A stretch of DNA of 54,700 bases from a bacterium (GTDB taxonomy: Bacteria; Electryoneota; Electryoneia; Electryoneales; Electryoneaceae). Position 1 is the first letter of the stretch. The number at the start of each line of letters is the position of its first letter. A model generated the notes under the pieces. The model saw only the letters and a program-made list of their open reading frames with translations. It was not told the origin of the DNA and made no database searches. A program made the translations under genes and the position numbers. Of the stretch, positions 1 to 8,215 are shown in pieces. The stretch lies in contig JAIOHU010000136.1 of the NCBI GenBank assembly GCA_019912845.1, positions 1 to 54,700 on the forward strand, in the 5' to 3' direction.

Positions 1-1259
1 AGTGCCTCATAAGTTTCATAGCCAAACTTCCGCACGACGATATCATAGGCGCCTTGCAGGAATGCGCGACGGTGTACGCCAAATGTTGCATCGGAGTAAC
101 GGGGCAGGAGATAGCCGTTATGACGTTCGGGGAACAACACCTCGGCAACCAGTGGATTCATTTCAGGATCGGTGACAGTAACTTTGATATGACCCTTATT
201 TCCCTGAAGATCATTGGCGTTTCGTGCACGGTTGATGCAATAGTACAACGCATCACGTGTATTAACGATAATTTCTTCAATTCCTATTGAGTCTGGTTGA
301 ATGCTGGAGGTCTCTGTCTCTACAGTAATCCATCCACCCCAGGCGTACGACCAGTCGTGCATCTTACCGTTACGACCACCGGAACGTCCCGGTGTAAAGT
401 GTCCACCGCCCTGTTTATCACACTTCAGAGCAAATTCTGTGGCAAAGTCATCAAGGATATCCTGATCAGGTGCCACTTTGTCACCATCTCCGCCCCAATC
501 CCAGGGATAATAAATCCACTCTGATAATTGACCCTGCCTTGAGGAGTGGATAGTCGTTCCAAACAAGGGTTGAGTTTCTTTAAAGGCTTTAACAACCGCT
601 TTTACTTCTGCTTCGCTGAACGGTGAATGTCCTTTGTAGTAGTCCAGCCATTCATTGTGTGGACGACCGGTATAAAGTGAGTCACCTTGAATCCAATTTG
701 GTTCAAAGTTTCTGTTCAAATCGACGCCCGAGGTGTCATTCCCTCCATCACCAGATATCTGGTAACGAAATCTCCCATCACCGACATTATCCCGTTTATT
801 TTTTCGATACGAATAATCAGCACCCAGGATTAACTCTTCCGGATCGCCGATACCGTGAACAACATTCAACCCTTCGGGATTCATGGTTGGGATGAAATAG
901 ATTTCCAGTTGCTGACGTGCGAGACGGTATTGTGGTCGTTCATTAGTAACCAGATCGTTGATAACATCCAACCCTATCTCAATACCAAGAATCTCCTCGC
1001 CATGGATGTGGGTCACGAACATGACTGTGGGACGGTCATGATCTACTTGAACCTCATCAGATATTTTCACAAGATAGATGGGTAGACTGTCCTGTTGACT
1101 ATGTCCTATGGAGTCCACAGCGATACGATAGGGATATTGCTGTTCAAGGTTGAAGAGCGTTTCCTGCAGTTCGGGAAAAGTGTGATAACGTGAATCCAAC
1201 TGGGCGTAAACAGTGGTGGTGGAAATAAGAAGTGCAAAGAGTATAAGCTGGTGCTTCAT
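1..1259 (-). CDS. Secreted M14 zinc carboxypeptidase, C-terminus cut by window edge
   Basis: I translated this frame directly; 419 codons are visible and it is open to the left edge, so the C-terminus is missing. Residues 1-19 form a signal peptide ending near VYA-Q, so the protein should be exported. The M14 metallocarboxypeptidase motifs are present: zinc ligands H86 and E89 (HGEE), a second zinc His at H238 (TTIHSS), the substrate-binding pair N182-R183 in VDLNRNF, and a catalytic Glu in VETE (E314 or E316). From about residue 356 a beta-rich segment resembles the carboxypeptidase regulatory-like domain often found after M14 domains. The likely role is removal of C-terminal amino acids from extracellular or periplasmic peptides. 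A POT peptide transporter lies nearby on the same strand, which fits peptide scavenging, but the 150-bp gap argues against one tight operon. The substrate cannot be read from sequence. Confidence 0.9.
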   Translation of the reverse strand, partial: MKHQLILFALLISTTTVYAQLDSRYHTFPELQETLFNLEQQYPYRIAVDSIGHSQQDSLPIYLVKISDEVQVDHDRPTVMFVTHIHGEEILGIEIGLDVINDLVTNERPQYRLARQQLEIYFIPTMNPEGLNVVHGIGDPEELILGADYSYRKNKRDNVGDGRFRYQISGDGGNDTSGVDLNRNFEPNWIQGDSLYTGRPHNEWLDYYKGHSPFSEAEVKAVVKAFKETQPLFGTTIHSSRQGQLSEWIYYPWDWGGDGDKVAPDQDILDDFATEFALKCDKQGGGHFTPGRSGGRNGKMHDWSYAWGGWITVETETSSIQPDSIGIEEIIVNTRDALYYCINRARNANDLQGNKGHIKVTVTDPEMNPLVAEVLFPERHNGYLLPRYSDATFGVHRRAFLQGAYDIVVRKFGYETYEA

Positions 1260-1409
1260 GGCAACCCCCTCAGGGAAAATCGATGTAAATCGTAACTATT
1301 TGGCTACCTCTAACAGTATAAAGTATAACCTATCAACGAGAATTGCAGTTAACAACAAGAAAAAGAAGAAATCTGACATTTTTGCCGAAGAGGGGAGACA
1401 GAAGAGAGA

Positions 1410-1979
1410 TCAGTGAAATGAATTTGAGGGGAGAATTTGTATTTCCTTGCCGTCCTGGCGCCAGTTTGTTCCGTCCCACAGATAGTGGAAGGTAATTGCG
1501 GTACCTCTCAATGTGCCATAAGTCCAATGATATTTGTCTTCAGGTGTCAGGAAGGTGTACTCAATATGAACATACGCTTCGTTGGAATGAATTCTGACCG
1601 TATTTAATTTGTAGTAAAATAATGGTTGCCCCAGCTCATTGGCAAGCTGCTGTATTTCTTCCATATCACAGTTTTTAACACGGAAGTTTCCAAGATCAAT
1701 GTAAAGTTCATGGGTGAGGAATTGAGTTGAAATCGTGTCTGTGATGAGGTCATAACGATGATGCCAGATGTTCACATTCGATGTGTCGGTAGAATACTCT
1801 GGAATTTGCCCTGCTTTCTTCTGATTATATGAACGCTCTATACTGTCACGGATCAAAAACGAGATATTTTCCTGACTGTCGGCTTTGTCGACAGAGAGAG
1901 TGAACATATTGCTCGTCAACCAGACGAGCAATATGATCATCAGTAGTATGACAGTAAATAGTAATCCGCGAAGAAGCAT
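1410..1979 (-). CDS. Hypothetical membrane-anchored protein
   Basis: The 189-residue product is not recognised. Residues 3-23 form one strongly hydrophobic helix (LLRGLLFTVILLMIILLVWL), and the rest is soluble, with many aromatic and polar residues in its second half (YHWTYGTLRGT, FHYLWDGTNWRQDG). That pattern suggests a single-pass anchor with an extracytoplasmic beta-rich domain. It starts 27 bp after the end of the POT transporter gene on the same strand, so the two are probably co-transcribed. No catalytic motif is visible. The C-terminal WDGTNWRQDG piece resembles SnoaL/NTF2-like or lumazine-binding-like folds in general style, but that is only an impression. Confidence 0.7.
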   Translation of the reverse strand: MLLRGLLFTVILLMIILLVWLTSNMFTLSVDKADSQENISFLIRDSIERSYNQKKAGQIPEYSTDTSNVNIWHHRYDLITDTISTQFLTHELYIDLGNFRVKNCDMEEIQQLANELGQPLFYYKLNTVRIHSNEAYVHIEYTFLTPEDKYHWTYGTLRGTAITFHYLWDGTNWRQDGKEIQILPSNSFH

Positions 1980-2006
1980 TGATGATTCACTTACTTTGTT
2001 CGACTA

Positions 2007-3383
2007 TTATACCTCCCTGTCGGCATATTTCCTCGCCATCTCTTCCGCATCCTTGATAACTGGTGTCAAGTATTTCAGCATAAGGAAGAGTAGTCCGGCA
2101 GCAGCCAGAGATGTTCCCACCAGGATAAAGAAGAAGCTACTGTGGGGGAGACGATCCCAGAATCCACCGATCAAACCTGCGCCGTAATTTCCGATGGCTG
2201 TCGCTGCGAACCAGCCACCCATCATCATTCCAAGCATTTTGGGAGGAGCCAGTTTGGAAACCAGTGAGAGTCCCATGGGTGATAGACAAAGTTCACCAAT
2301 TGTGATCGTTGCGTAGGCACTTACCAGCCAGCCCACGCTTACTTGTCCGGTATCGCCACCAATTAGACCGGCAGTCGCCATGATCAGATAAGCACCACCT
2401 GCCAGCAGCATCCCGATACCGAGCTTCGCGGCGGTCACAGGTTCTTTTCCTTTTTTACGCAATATCTGCCAGAAACGAACCAGCAGTGGGGTAAATATCA
2501 GGATGAAGAATGGATTAATCGACTGGAACAATTCCGGGGGAAGTGTTGTCCTTGTTGCCTTTTCCGCCCAGAAGGTCAAGGTTAATCCCTGTTGGGTGAA
2601 TGCCATCCAGAAGAAGATTACGACCGCAAAAATGATCAGCAGTGCTCGAACTCTTTCTTTTATCTGTTGCCTGGTCAGTTCAAGGTCAACCGGCAGTTTA
2701 TTCAGCGGATCAGCAGAAAGATTTTCCCCGATGATAACATGTTTGCGGAAAATCGTGAAGGTCGCAAGCGAAATAATCATCCCAAACCCTGCCGCCGCAA
2801 ACGCGTAATGCCAGCCATGAGTCGGGTGGAGGCTGCGAAGAGAAGAGGCAACAATTGGCGAAAGAAATGCACCAAGGTTGATGCCCATATAGAAGATGTT
2901 GTAACCGTCATCCTTTTTCTCGGGCATGTCACGGTAAAGATTCCCAAGCATGGTGGAGATGTTCGGTTTGAACATCCCATTGCCGATTACCAGGCAAACC
3001 AGTGCGCTGAAGAAAAAGGGGAGGGGGCGAAATGCGAGGAGGAAATGCCCTGCCATCATGAACAAACCACCGATGATAACAGTCTTGCGAATCCCCCAGA
3101 CACGGTCGGCAATCAAACCACCAAATATAGGAGTGAAATAGACAATTCCGGTGTAAAGTCCATAAATCTGTCCCGTTTGAAAAATAGAAAACCCGAGCCC
3201 ACCGCCATCAATTGTCTCTTTCATATAGAGAGCCAGAATTGAAAGCATGGTGTAAAAGCTGAAGCGTTCCCACATCTCAGTAAAAAAGAGGACAATCATT
3301 CCGCGTGGGTGTTTTTTCCTGCCAGACGTACTCACAGGGACTGTTGGTGTTACGACCATTGAGAGTCTCCCCTTGGATGACAT
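2007..3383 (-). CDS. POT/PTR2 family proton-coupled peptide transporter
   Basis: The 458-residue protein has the hallmark start of the proton-dependent oligopeptide transporter family within the major facilitator superfamily: FFTEMWERFSFY, which contains the ExxER-type motif on helix 1. About 12 hydrophobic helices follow. The family imports di- and tripeptides into the cytoplasm with protons. The typical POT loop FGGLIADRVWGIRKT is also present near residue 90. The length is somewhat short of the usual 480-500 for bacterial POT proteins but no helix is obviously missing. Upstream the gene faces cardiolipin synthase across a 400-bp intergenic region, so its promoter lies there. A membrane-anchored protein gene follows closely, and a secreted carboxypeptidase lies beyond it, which suggests peptide use. 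Confidence 0.92.
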   Translation of the reverse strand: MSSKGRLSMVVTPTVPVSTSGRKKHPRGMIVLFFTEMWERFSFYTMLSILALYMKETIDGGGLGFSIFQTGQIYGLYTGIVYFTPIFGGLIADRVWGIRKTVIIGGLFMMAGHFLLAFRPLPFFFSALVCLVIGNGMFKPNISTMLGNLYRDMPEKKDDGYNIFYMGINLGAFLSPIVASSLRSLHPTHGWHYAFAAAGFGMIISLATFTIFRKHVIIGENLSADPLNKLPVDLELTRQQIKERVRALLIIFAVVIFFWMAFTQQGLTLTFWAEKATRTTLPPELFQSINPFFILIFTPLLVRFWQILRKKGKEPVTAAKLGIGMLLAGGAYLIMATAGLIGGDTGQVSVGWLVSAYATITIGELCLSPMGLSLVSKLAPPKMLGMMMGGWFAATAIGNYGAGLIGGFWDRLPHSSFFFILVGTSLAAAGLLFLMLKYLTPVIKDAEEMARKYADREV

Positions 3384-3648
3384 TGAACTTGCGAGATTCG
3401 AGTGAAAATTAAAAGTGGATGTATTTTAACGTGAAAGTCAAGCCTGTATTCAATAATTGTAGGATAATTCAGCTAGACTGTTTTGATAGAATGTGAATCG
3501 TGTGATATGTCTCAGACTCAAATGAGCCTTATATTGTAATGAGCTTCAACGAAATATGCTTCCTATTGGAATCGTTCAGCAATATAAGTAGATATGAAAG
3601 CCGCAACATCTTCGGATCTTGCGAATAAAATTGAGCGATCAAAGGATT

Positions 3649-3725
3649 TATTAGACTTTGGATAAATCCAAAGCCAGGTAGCAAAACGAGAATTATTAGA
3701 CTTTGGATAAATCCAGAGCCAGGTA
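3649..3725. repeat. Two tandem copies of intergenic hairpin repeat family B
   Basis: Two nearly identical units lie at 3649-3680 and 3694-3725, 45 bp apart. Each contains the hairpin CTTTGGAT-AA-ATCCAAAG (second copy ATCCAGAG), flanked by TTAGA on the left and CCAGGTA on the right. Other family B copies in this window read CCCTGGAT-AA-ATCCAGGG, so both arms have changed together. The stretch 3384-3784 otherwise holds only the divergent upstream regions of the POT and cardiolipin synthase genes. Confidence 0.8.
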
Positions 3726-3784
3726 TCCGAACTTGAAGGTTGATCCGGTATTTCAATAGAGAATCTAGAAATCGTAAAACAGCT

Positions 3785-5212
3785 ATGAGCCTGTCCCTTA
3801 TATACATCATCCTCGAATGGATCGTTCGTATCATCATGCTTGGCGTAATCGTCTTCAAGCACAGGCGAAATCCTCAATCGCTTTCTGCCTGGTTGCTGGT
3901 TGTCATCTTTATGCCCTGGATCGGTTTACTGTTATACCTGGCTGTAGGAGAAAACCGTCTGCCCAAGAGACGTATCGAAACCCACGATAAGCTGAAACGA
4001 CGTTATGATGAACTGAGCCATGTGTTCCGTGAACTACCCTACCGTGTGGTTCCTGATCTGGGTGCTGAATTTAAATCTCTTGAGAAAATCGCTAAACATA
4101 TAGGGCAGATGCCAATCCTGGGTGCGGAGAGAGTTGAAATTATATCCGATTCTACTGAATCCATAGACAAGATGATTGCGGATATAGATAGGGCAGAACA
4201 TCATGTTCACCTGCTTTTTTATATCTACAGGGATGATGAGACGGGTACACGAATGAATGAAGCCCTTAAAAGAGCGGCTGATCGAGGGGTACAATGTCGA
4301 TTGTTGGTGGATTCAGTGGGGGCGAGTAGTTTTGTGAAATCCCATAAGAAATGGATGCGTGAAAATGGGATTGAATTTCATGAAGCGTTGCCAGTTCGCG
4401 CATACCGTAGAAAACTGCAGCGCTTTGACCTTCGCAACCACCGCAAACTGGTCATCATTGATGGCACAATCGCCTACACAGGTTCGCAAAATATTGCAGA
4501 TCGACATTATGGCTATAAAGACCGTTCCTGGTATGATGTCATGGCACGCATGAGTGGTTCGGTGGTCTTGAGCCTGCAGTGGATTTTTCTGGTCGATTGG
4601 TACTTTGAGAGTAAGAAGATGCTGTTTGGTTCAGATCTTTTTCCTATCGAAAAAATGTCGGGTACTATCCCTGTTCAGACCATCCCCAGCGGACCGAGTT
4701 ACCCCACTGGCAACTATAAAAAAATGGTCATTGATGGCATCAATTCCGCGCTCGAAGAAGTACTCATTACTTCACCCTATTTTGTTCCGGACATGCCAAT
4801 TATCGAAGCAATTGAGATTGCAATCCTGCGCGATGTAAAAATCAAGCTCATCCTCCCGGAAAAATCAGACCAGTTCTGGGTGGATACAGCATCTCGCTCC
4901 TTCTATCGTGAATTCCTGGAGATGGGAGTAGAAATCTACCGTTACCAGGGAGGCATCCCCCATGCCAAGATGCTGACAATCGATCAGACTATCGCCTTTT
5001 TCGGAACCAGTAATTTTGATACACGTTCCTTCGAATTAAACTACGAAGTCAACCTGATCTTTTACGATGAAGCCATCACCCGTTCCCTGATCGACATTCA
5101 GGAATCCTACATTCAGGGCTGTAAACTGCTGAGTCTTGATGAGTGGATCAAACGTCCGATCTACACTAAAGTTTTACAGAATGTAACAAAAATTATCAGC
5201 CCGCTACTTTAA
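3785..5212 (+). CDS. cls: Cardiolipin synthase (phospholipase D superfamily)
   Basis: The protein from this start has 475 residues, the normal length for bacterial cardiolipin synthase of the ClsA type. Two N-terminal membrane helices (LSLIYIILEWIVRIIMLGV and the LLVVIFMPWIGLLLYLAV stretch) are followed by two phospholipase D catalytic repeats. The first HKD motif is NHRKLVIIDGTIAYTGSQN, the second PHAKMLTIDQTIAFFGTSN. The enzyme condenses two phosphatidylglycerol molecules to cardiolipin at the inner membrane. I chose ATG 3785 because MSLSLIYIILEW gives the usual start just before the first helix. The frame stays open upstream to a TTG at 3740, but that would add 15 residues overlapping the hairpin-repeat boundary. 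No strong ribosome binding site decides between them. Confidence 0.93.
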   Translation: MSLSLIYIILEWIVRIIMLGVIVFKHRRNPQSLSAWLLVVIFMPWIGLLLYLAVGENRLPKRRIETHDKLKRRYDELSHVFRELPYRVVPDLGAEFKSLEKIAKHIGQMPILGAERVEIISDSTESIDKMIADIDRAEHHVHLLFYIYRDDETGTRMNEALKRAADRGVQCRLLVDSVGASSFVKSHKKWMRENGIEFHEALPVRAYRRKLQRFDLRNHRKLVIIDGTIAYTGSQNIADRHYGYKDRSWYDVMARMSGSVVLSLQWIFLVDWYFESKKMLFGSDLFPIEKMSGTIPVQTIPSGPSYPTGNYKKMVIDGINSALEEVLITSPYFVPDMPIIEAIEIAILRDVKIKLILPEKSDQFWVDTASRSFYREFLEMGVEIYRYQGGIPHAKMLTIDQTIAFFGTSNFDTRSFELNYEVNLIFYDEAITRSLIDIQESYIQGCKLLSLDEWIKRPIYTKVLQNVTKIISPLL

Positions 5213-5280
5213 GCTAGACACCAGCGAGAGAAAAATATGTTCTGAGCTTTCCACATTGGCTACAATAATTCATGTTTTTT

Positions 5281-5730
5281 TTAGTTATCACCTGCTTTTC
5301 TTCCGAGTCTATATAGAAACCACATTCCCCAGACACCATAGATCGTTATCGAAGGGAGAAGGATAGAATAGGATAGATATTTTTCAGGTGTTAGGGTAAT
5401 GGCAACTCTGTCAGAGAGTACTGCAAACAGGCAAACGAGTGGCCAATAAGCAGTGATAGCCAAGGCACCAAACATGGTGTAAAACCCCCACTTTTTGTGT
5501 TTCAGTAAACCGAAAATTCCAACGAACAGGAGAGGCAGATAAATAACAGTATCACCGAAGCCAAATCCCTTGGCGTACGCTATGCCTACTTTTCCGACTT
5601 CCGACTCCGACTCCTGCAAACCCATTGCAACTGTCAGATCGTATTCAAACAATGCCAGTGTCTGACCGGTTAAAAGCAGTATAGATAGTAAAATACCAGT
5701 AGTTATTAGAATCCAGAAACCAAATTTCAT
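5281..5730 (-). CDS. Small four-helix membrane protein, unknown function
   Basis: The product from this start has 149 residues and about four membrane helices, with a soluble loop around YDLTVAMGLQESESEVGK after the first helix. It ends in VWGMWFLYRLGRKAGDN. I do not recognise a named family. The start at 5730 is chosen because a clear GGAGG lies nine bases upstream; the frame is open to an ATG at 5775, but those extra residues (MCIEDRMQVMGRKRE) are polar and lack a binding site. It is convergent with cardiolipin synthase, and its upstream region is long, so it is probably a single-gene transcript. Membrane location is reasonably certain; function is not. Confidence 0.7.
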   Translation of the reverse strand: MKFGFWILITTGILLSILLLTGQTLALFEYDLTVAMGLQESESEVGKVGIAYAKGFGFGDTVIYLPLLFVGIFGLLKHKKWGFYTMFGALAITAYWPLVCLFAVLSDRVAITLTPEKYLSYSILLPSITIYGVWGMWFLYRLGRKAGDN

Positions 5731-6056
5731 TTCTCTCTTCCTCCCCATTACCTGCATTCTATCCTCAATACACATCTTCTACATACCTGTGAGTTTATGC
5801 AATTTGTTCTGAAGGAAAACATCTATCAATAAGGACTTCCACATAACGGCTCGATTTTTTTATTAGTTGAATAAGTTTATGCGTCCGTTTACTCATTTGC
5901 AACAATCCCATTAATCGAAAGCGTTGATTTTCTATAAAATTCTCAGTCTTTCTGATTAATTAGCTATCGTTAATATATGATAATAAAGAGATTGCTTCGT
6001 CGCTATGCGTCCTCGCAATGACGTAATCATGTCTTTATCAACTCACTCTAAATGTA
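5731..6056. other. Intergenic region without recognised gene
   Basis: This AT-rich stretch separates the small membrane protein from the terminator of the sulfurylase/APS kinase gene. It should hold the promoter of the membrane protein gene on the minus strand. The upstream ATG codons of that frame lie within 5731-5775 but appear untranslated. I see no RNA gene, repeat or convincing further ORF. Confidence 0.5.
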
Positions 6057-6085
6057 CAAAAAAGCACCTGAAACTGTCCAGGTGC
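6057..6085 (-). terminator. Rho-independent terminator of the sulfurylase/APS kinase gene
   Basis: Read on the minus strand, the stem GCACCTG / CAGGTGC encloses an 8-base loop and is followed at once by a run of six T residues. It lies 30 bp after the stop codon at 6115. This is the cleanest intrinsic terminator in the window. Confidence 0.9.
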
Positions 6086-6114
6086 CCTGCGTCGGATAGA
6101 TTTTATTTTCTGCG

Positions 6115-7800
6115 TCATTCAGGATCAGAGACGATATATCCACGTTTTTCCAGGTGGAGCAAGACACGTTGTACACCTTCTTCCGGAGAGATATCAGTTG
6201 TATCGAGGATGATATCTGCGTTCTCTGGCTCCTCATAGGGATCAGATATTCCGGTAAACTCTTTGATGATTCCCGCTCGTGCTTTGGCGTAAAGTCCTTT
6301 GCGGTCACGTTTCTCACAAACCTCCACCGGCGTTGAGACATGAACCAGAATAAAGCCTCCCAGGGATTCGATCATGTTTTTAACTTCCAGGCGGGTTTTA
6401 TTGTATGGGGCGATTGGAGCACAAACCGCTACACCAGCATTTTTGGTGATCTCAGAAGCAACATACCCGATTCGACGGATATTGATCGCACGATGTTCCT
6501 TTGAAAAGCCAAGTTCGCTGGAAAGATTCTTACGGACGATATCACCGTCCAATAAGGTTACCGGACGATCACCCATTTGCATCAACTTTACCATGAGGGC
6601 ATTTGCGAGGGTTGATTTTCCGGAACCTGATAGTCCTGTGAAGAAAACAGTGAATCCCTGCTTTGATCTCGGTGGATAGGCGCGTCTCAATTCATCAATG
6701 ACCTCGGGGAAACTGTACCAATCTGGGATACGTTTACCCGCCCAAAAGCGTTCTTTCAGTTCATATTCCGAAAGACGGCGTCCCAAGCCGGGCTCAAGAA
6801 GTTCATCAGCGGATTTATACTCGTCGCTCTCTTCGAGGTAGACGGGTGCCTGGAAACGCAGGACTTCAACATCAATTTCGTGAGTCTTCAAGATAGCAGT
6901 TGCGCTTTCAGCAATTCCCTGGGGTGCCTCTACGATGATATGAGTACAACCAAAATTTTTCCCAACAAGTGCCTGATGAATGATCTCACGTTCACGTGAA
7001 GCACGTGTGGTCAACGGCAGAAGAGCCATACGAGTGGTCTGGCTTGGATAACGTTTGAGCACTGCTTCATAACTGCGAATACGAGTGAAATAACTTCTTT
7101 CATTCGGCTGGGTAGTATCTGCAATGGCATGCAGAAGAAAGTTCGCTTCGACATTCTGGGAGAGTGATTTTGTCAGCTCGACTTCTGCACGATGCATCGG
7201 CTTACGTGGGAAAAAGGCAGCTACTCTGCGCCATCCGCGACGTGCGAATTCCGTTCGCATATCGGAAGGGGTCAGACGGTAGGTTGCGAAATCGTAATGG
7301 ATTGGTAGACGTACACCTTCGAGCTTCCCGCCGACATACCAGATTTTCTCCTCTGTCCTCTTGCTACGTTCTTTATCCTTCGGTTCTCGTCTGGAAACCT
7401 GCTGAAGTTCTAGATTCAAATCCGGCTCCCAGAAATCTTCAACCTCAAGCATCGCCAGCATGACACCCTCGGCATCACGAAGGGCAATTTGTTCGCCCTG
7501 TTCAAGTGAGTTTGCAAATTCTTCGCTTATGTCAAAGGTGACCGGAATCGCCCACAGGGTGCCATCTGTCAGTTTTTTGTCTGCACAAACCGACTCGTAA
7601 TCTTGCTTGTTCATGAAGCCAGAGAGTGGAGAATAGGCACCATTGAGCAGTAGCTCCAGATTGCATAGTTGAACATCATTTAGTGACCAGCTTTTACAAT
7701 CTCGTGATTTCTCTATGAGTTCTGCCTGACGTTCAATTCCGACAATTAAATTATTGAGTTTCCCGGTATGTGGTTGTATCAAATTACTTGTCATTTTCAT
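6115..7800 (-). CDS. Sulfate adenylyltransferase-like / adenylylsulfate kinase fusion, sulfurylase site degenerate
   Basis: The 561-residue protein has the layout of the bifunctional ATP sulfurylase-APS kinase family: a sulfurylase-like part at about 1-375 and an APS kinase at about 380-561. The kinase looks complete: P-loop GLSGSGKST at 389-397, DGD at 418-420, and the IAPYNKTR region. The kinase phosphorylates APS to PAPS in the cytoplasm. The sulfurylase part does not keep its usual catalytic motifs. QTRNPMHRAH is replaced by FFPRKPMHRAE (196-206), the GRDHAG loop by VEAPQG (290-295), and the SGTE motif by SEYE (344-347). The fold is clearly recognisable around these, so this is not a misalignment. 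I infer that ATP sulfurylase activity may be lost while kinase activity remains. The neighbouring glycan locus includes a sulfotransferase, a natural user of PAPS. A strong terminator follows. Confidence 0.88.
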   Translation of the reverse strand: MKMTSNLIQPHTGKLNNLIVGIERQAELIEKSRDCKSWSLNDVQLCNLELLLNGAYSPLSGFMNKQDYESVCADKKLTDGTLWAIPVTFDISEEFANSLEQGEQIALRDAEGVMLAMLEVEDFWEPDLNLELQQVSRREPKDKERSKRTEEKIWYVGGKLEGVRLPIHYDFATYRLTPSDMRTEFARRGWRRVAAFFPRKPMHRAEVELTKSLSQNVEANFLLHAIADTTQPNERSYFTRIRSYEAVLKRYPSQTTRMALLPLTTRASREREIIHQALVGKNFGCTHIIVEAPQGIAESATAILKTHEIDVEVLRFQAPVYLEESDEYKSADELLEPGLGRRLSEYELKERFWAGKRIPDWYSFPEVIDELRRAYPPRSKQGFTVFFTGLSGSGKSTLANALMVKLMQMGDRPVTLLDGDIVRKNLSSELGFSKEHRAINIRRIGYVASEITKNAGVAVCAPIAPYNKTRLEVKNMIESLGGFILVHVSTPVEVCEKRDRKGLYAKARAGIIKEFTGISDPYEEPENADIILDTTDISPEEGVQRVLLHLEKRGYIVSDPE

Positions 7801-7963
7801 GTTCCGATATCTAAATGTAATCTGTTGTGTGAAATTGCTGGAGTTCGTAAGGAAGTACCTCCACCTTCTAACTGCCAGGTTTCAATTTGCCTTCAGAAAA
7901 TAACTCCAACAATAGGAAGGGGGAATTAAATTGAATTATTGGTCAAAGTCAAGTCAGGGGTAA

Positions 7964-8060
7964 ATTGGTCTGGCAAATCTAGAACGGAACTGAGGCGCAA
8001 TGCTTGCTTGTGCTGTAGAGGCGAGCTAAATTCTGCCCGCGTTGAATTTACCAGACCAGT
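7964..8060. repeat. Imperfect inverted repeat ahead of the glycan locus
   Basis: Within the 415-bp gap 7801-8215, the 15-mer ATTGGTCTGGCAAAT at 7964-7978 is matched in inverted form at 8046-8060 with 13 of 15 positions identical. The two arms enclose 67 bases. The gap lies between the divergent sulfurylase/kinase and flippase genes, so promoters for both are expected here. It is not a JUMPstart element by sequence. A regulatory or structured leader role is possible but unproven. Confidence 0.5.
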
Positions 8061-8215
8061 TGAACGACTAATTCTACCTGGTGGTTTGTATTATAATATG
8101 AACCCGAATTTTCTGTAAAAAATGAACAAGAATAGTAAAGGTAAAATAGCTGTGAATTTATGTTTGATTGATAATCTCACGTTTGAGGATTTCTTTATTA
8201 CGACGTGGGAATCCC

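Noticed and set aside
3740-3784. TTG 3740 as start of cardiolipin synthase
   Set aside because: The added 15 residues are polar, there is no binding site, and the usual protein start directly before the first helix fits ATG 3785.
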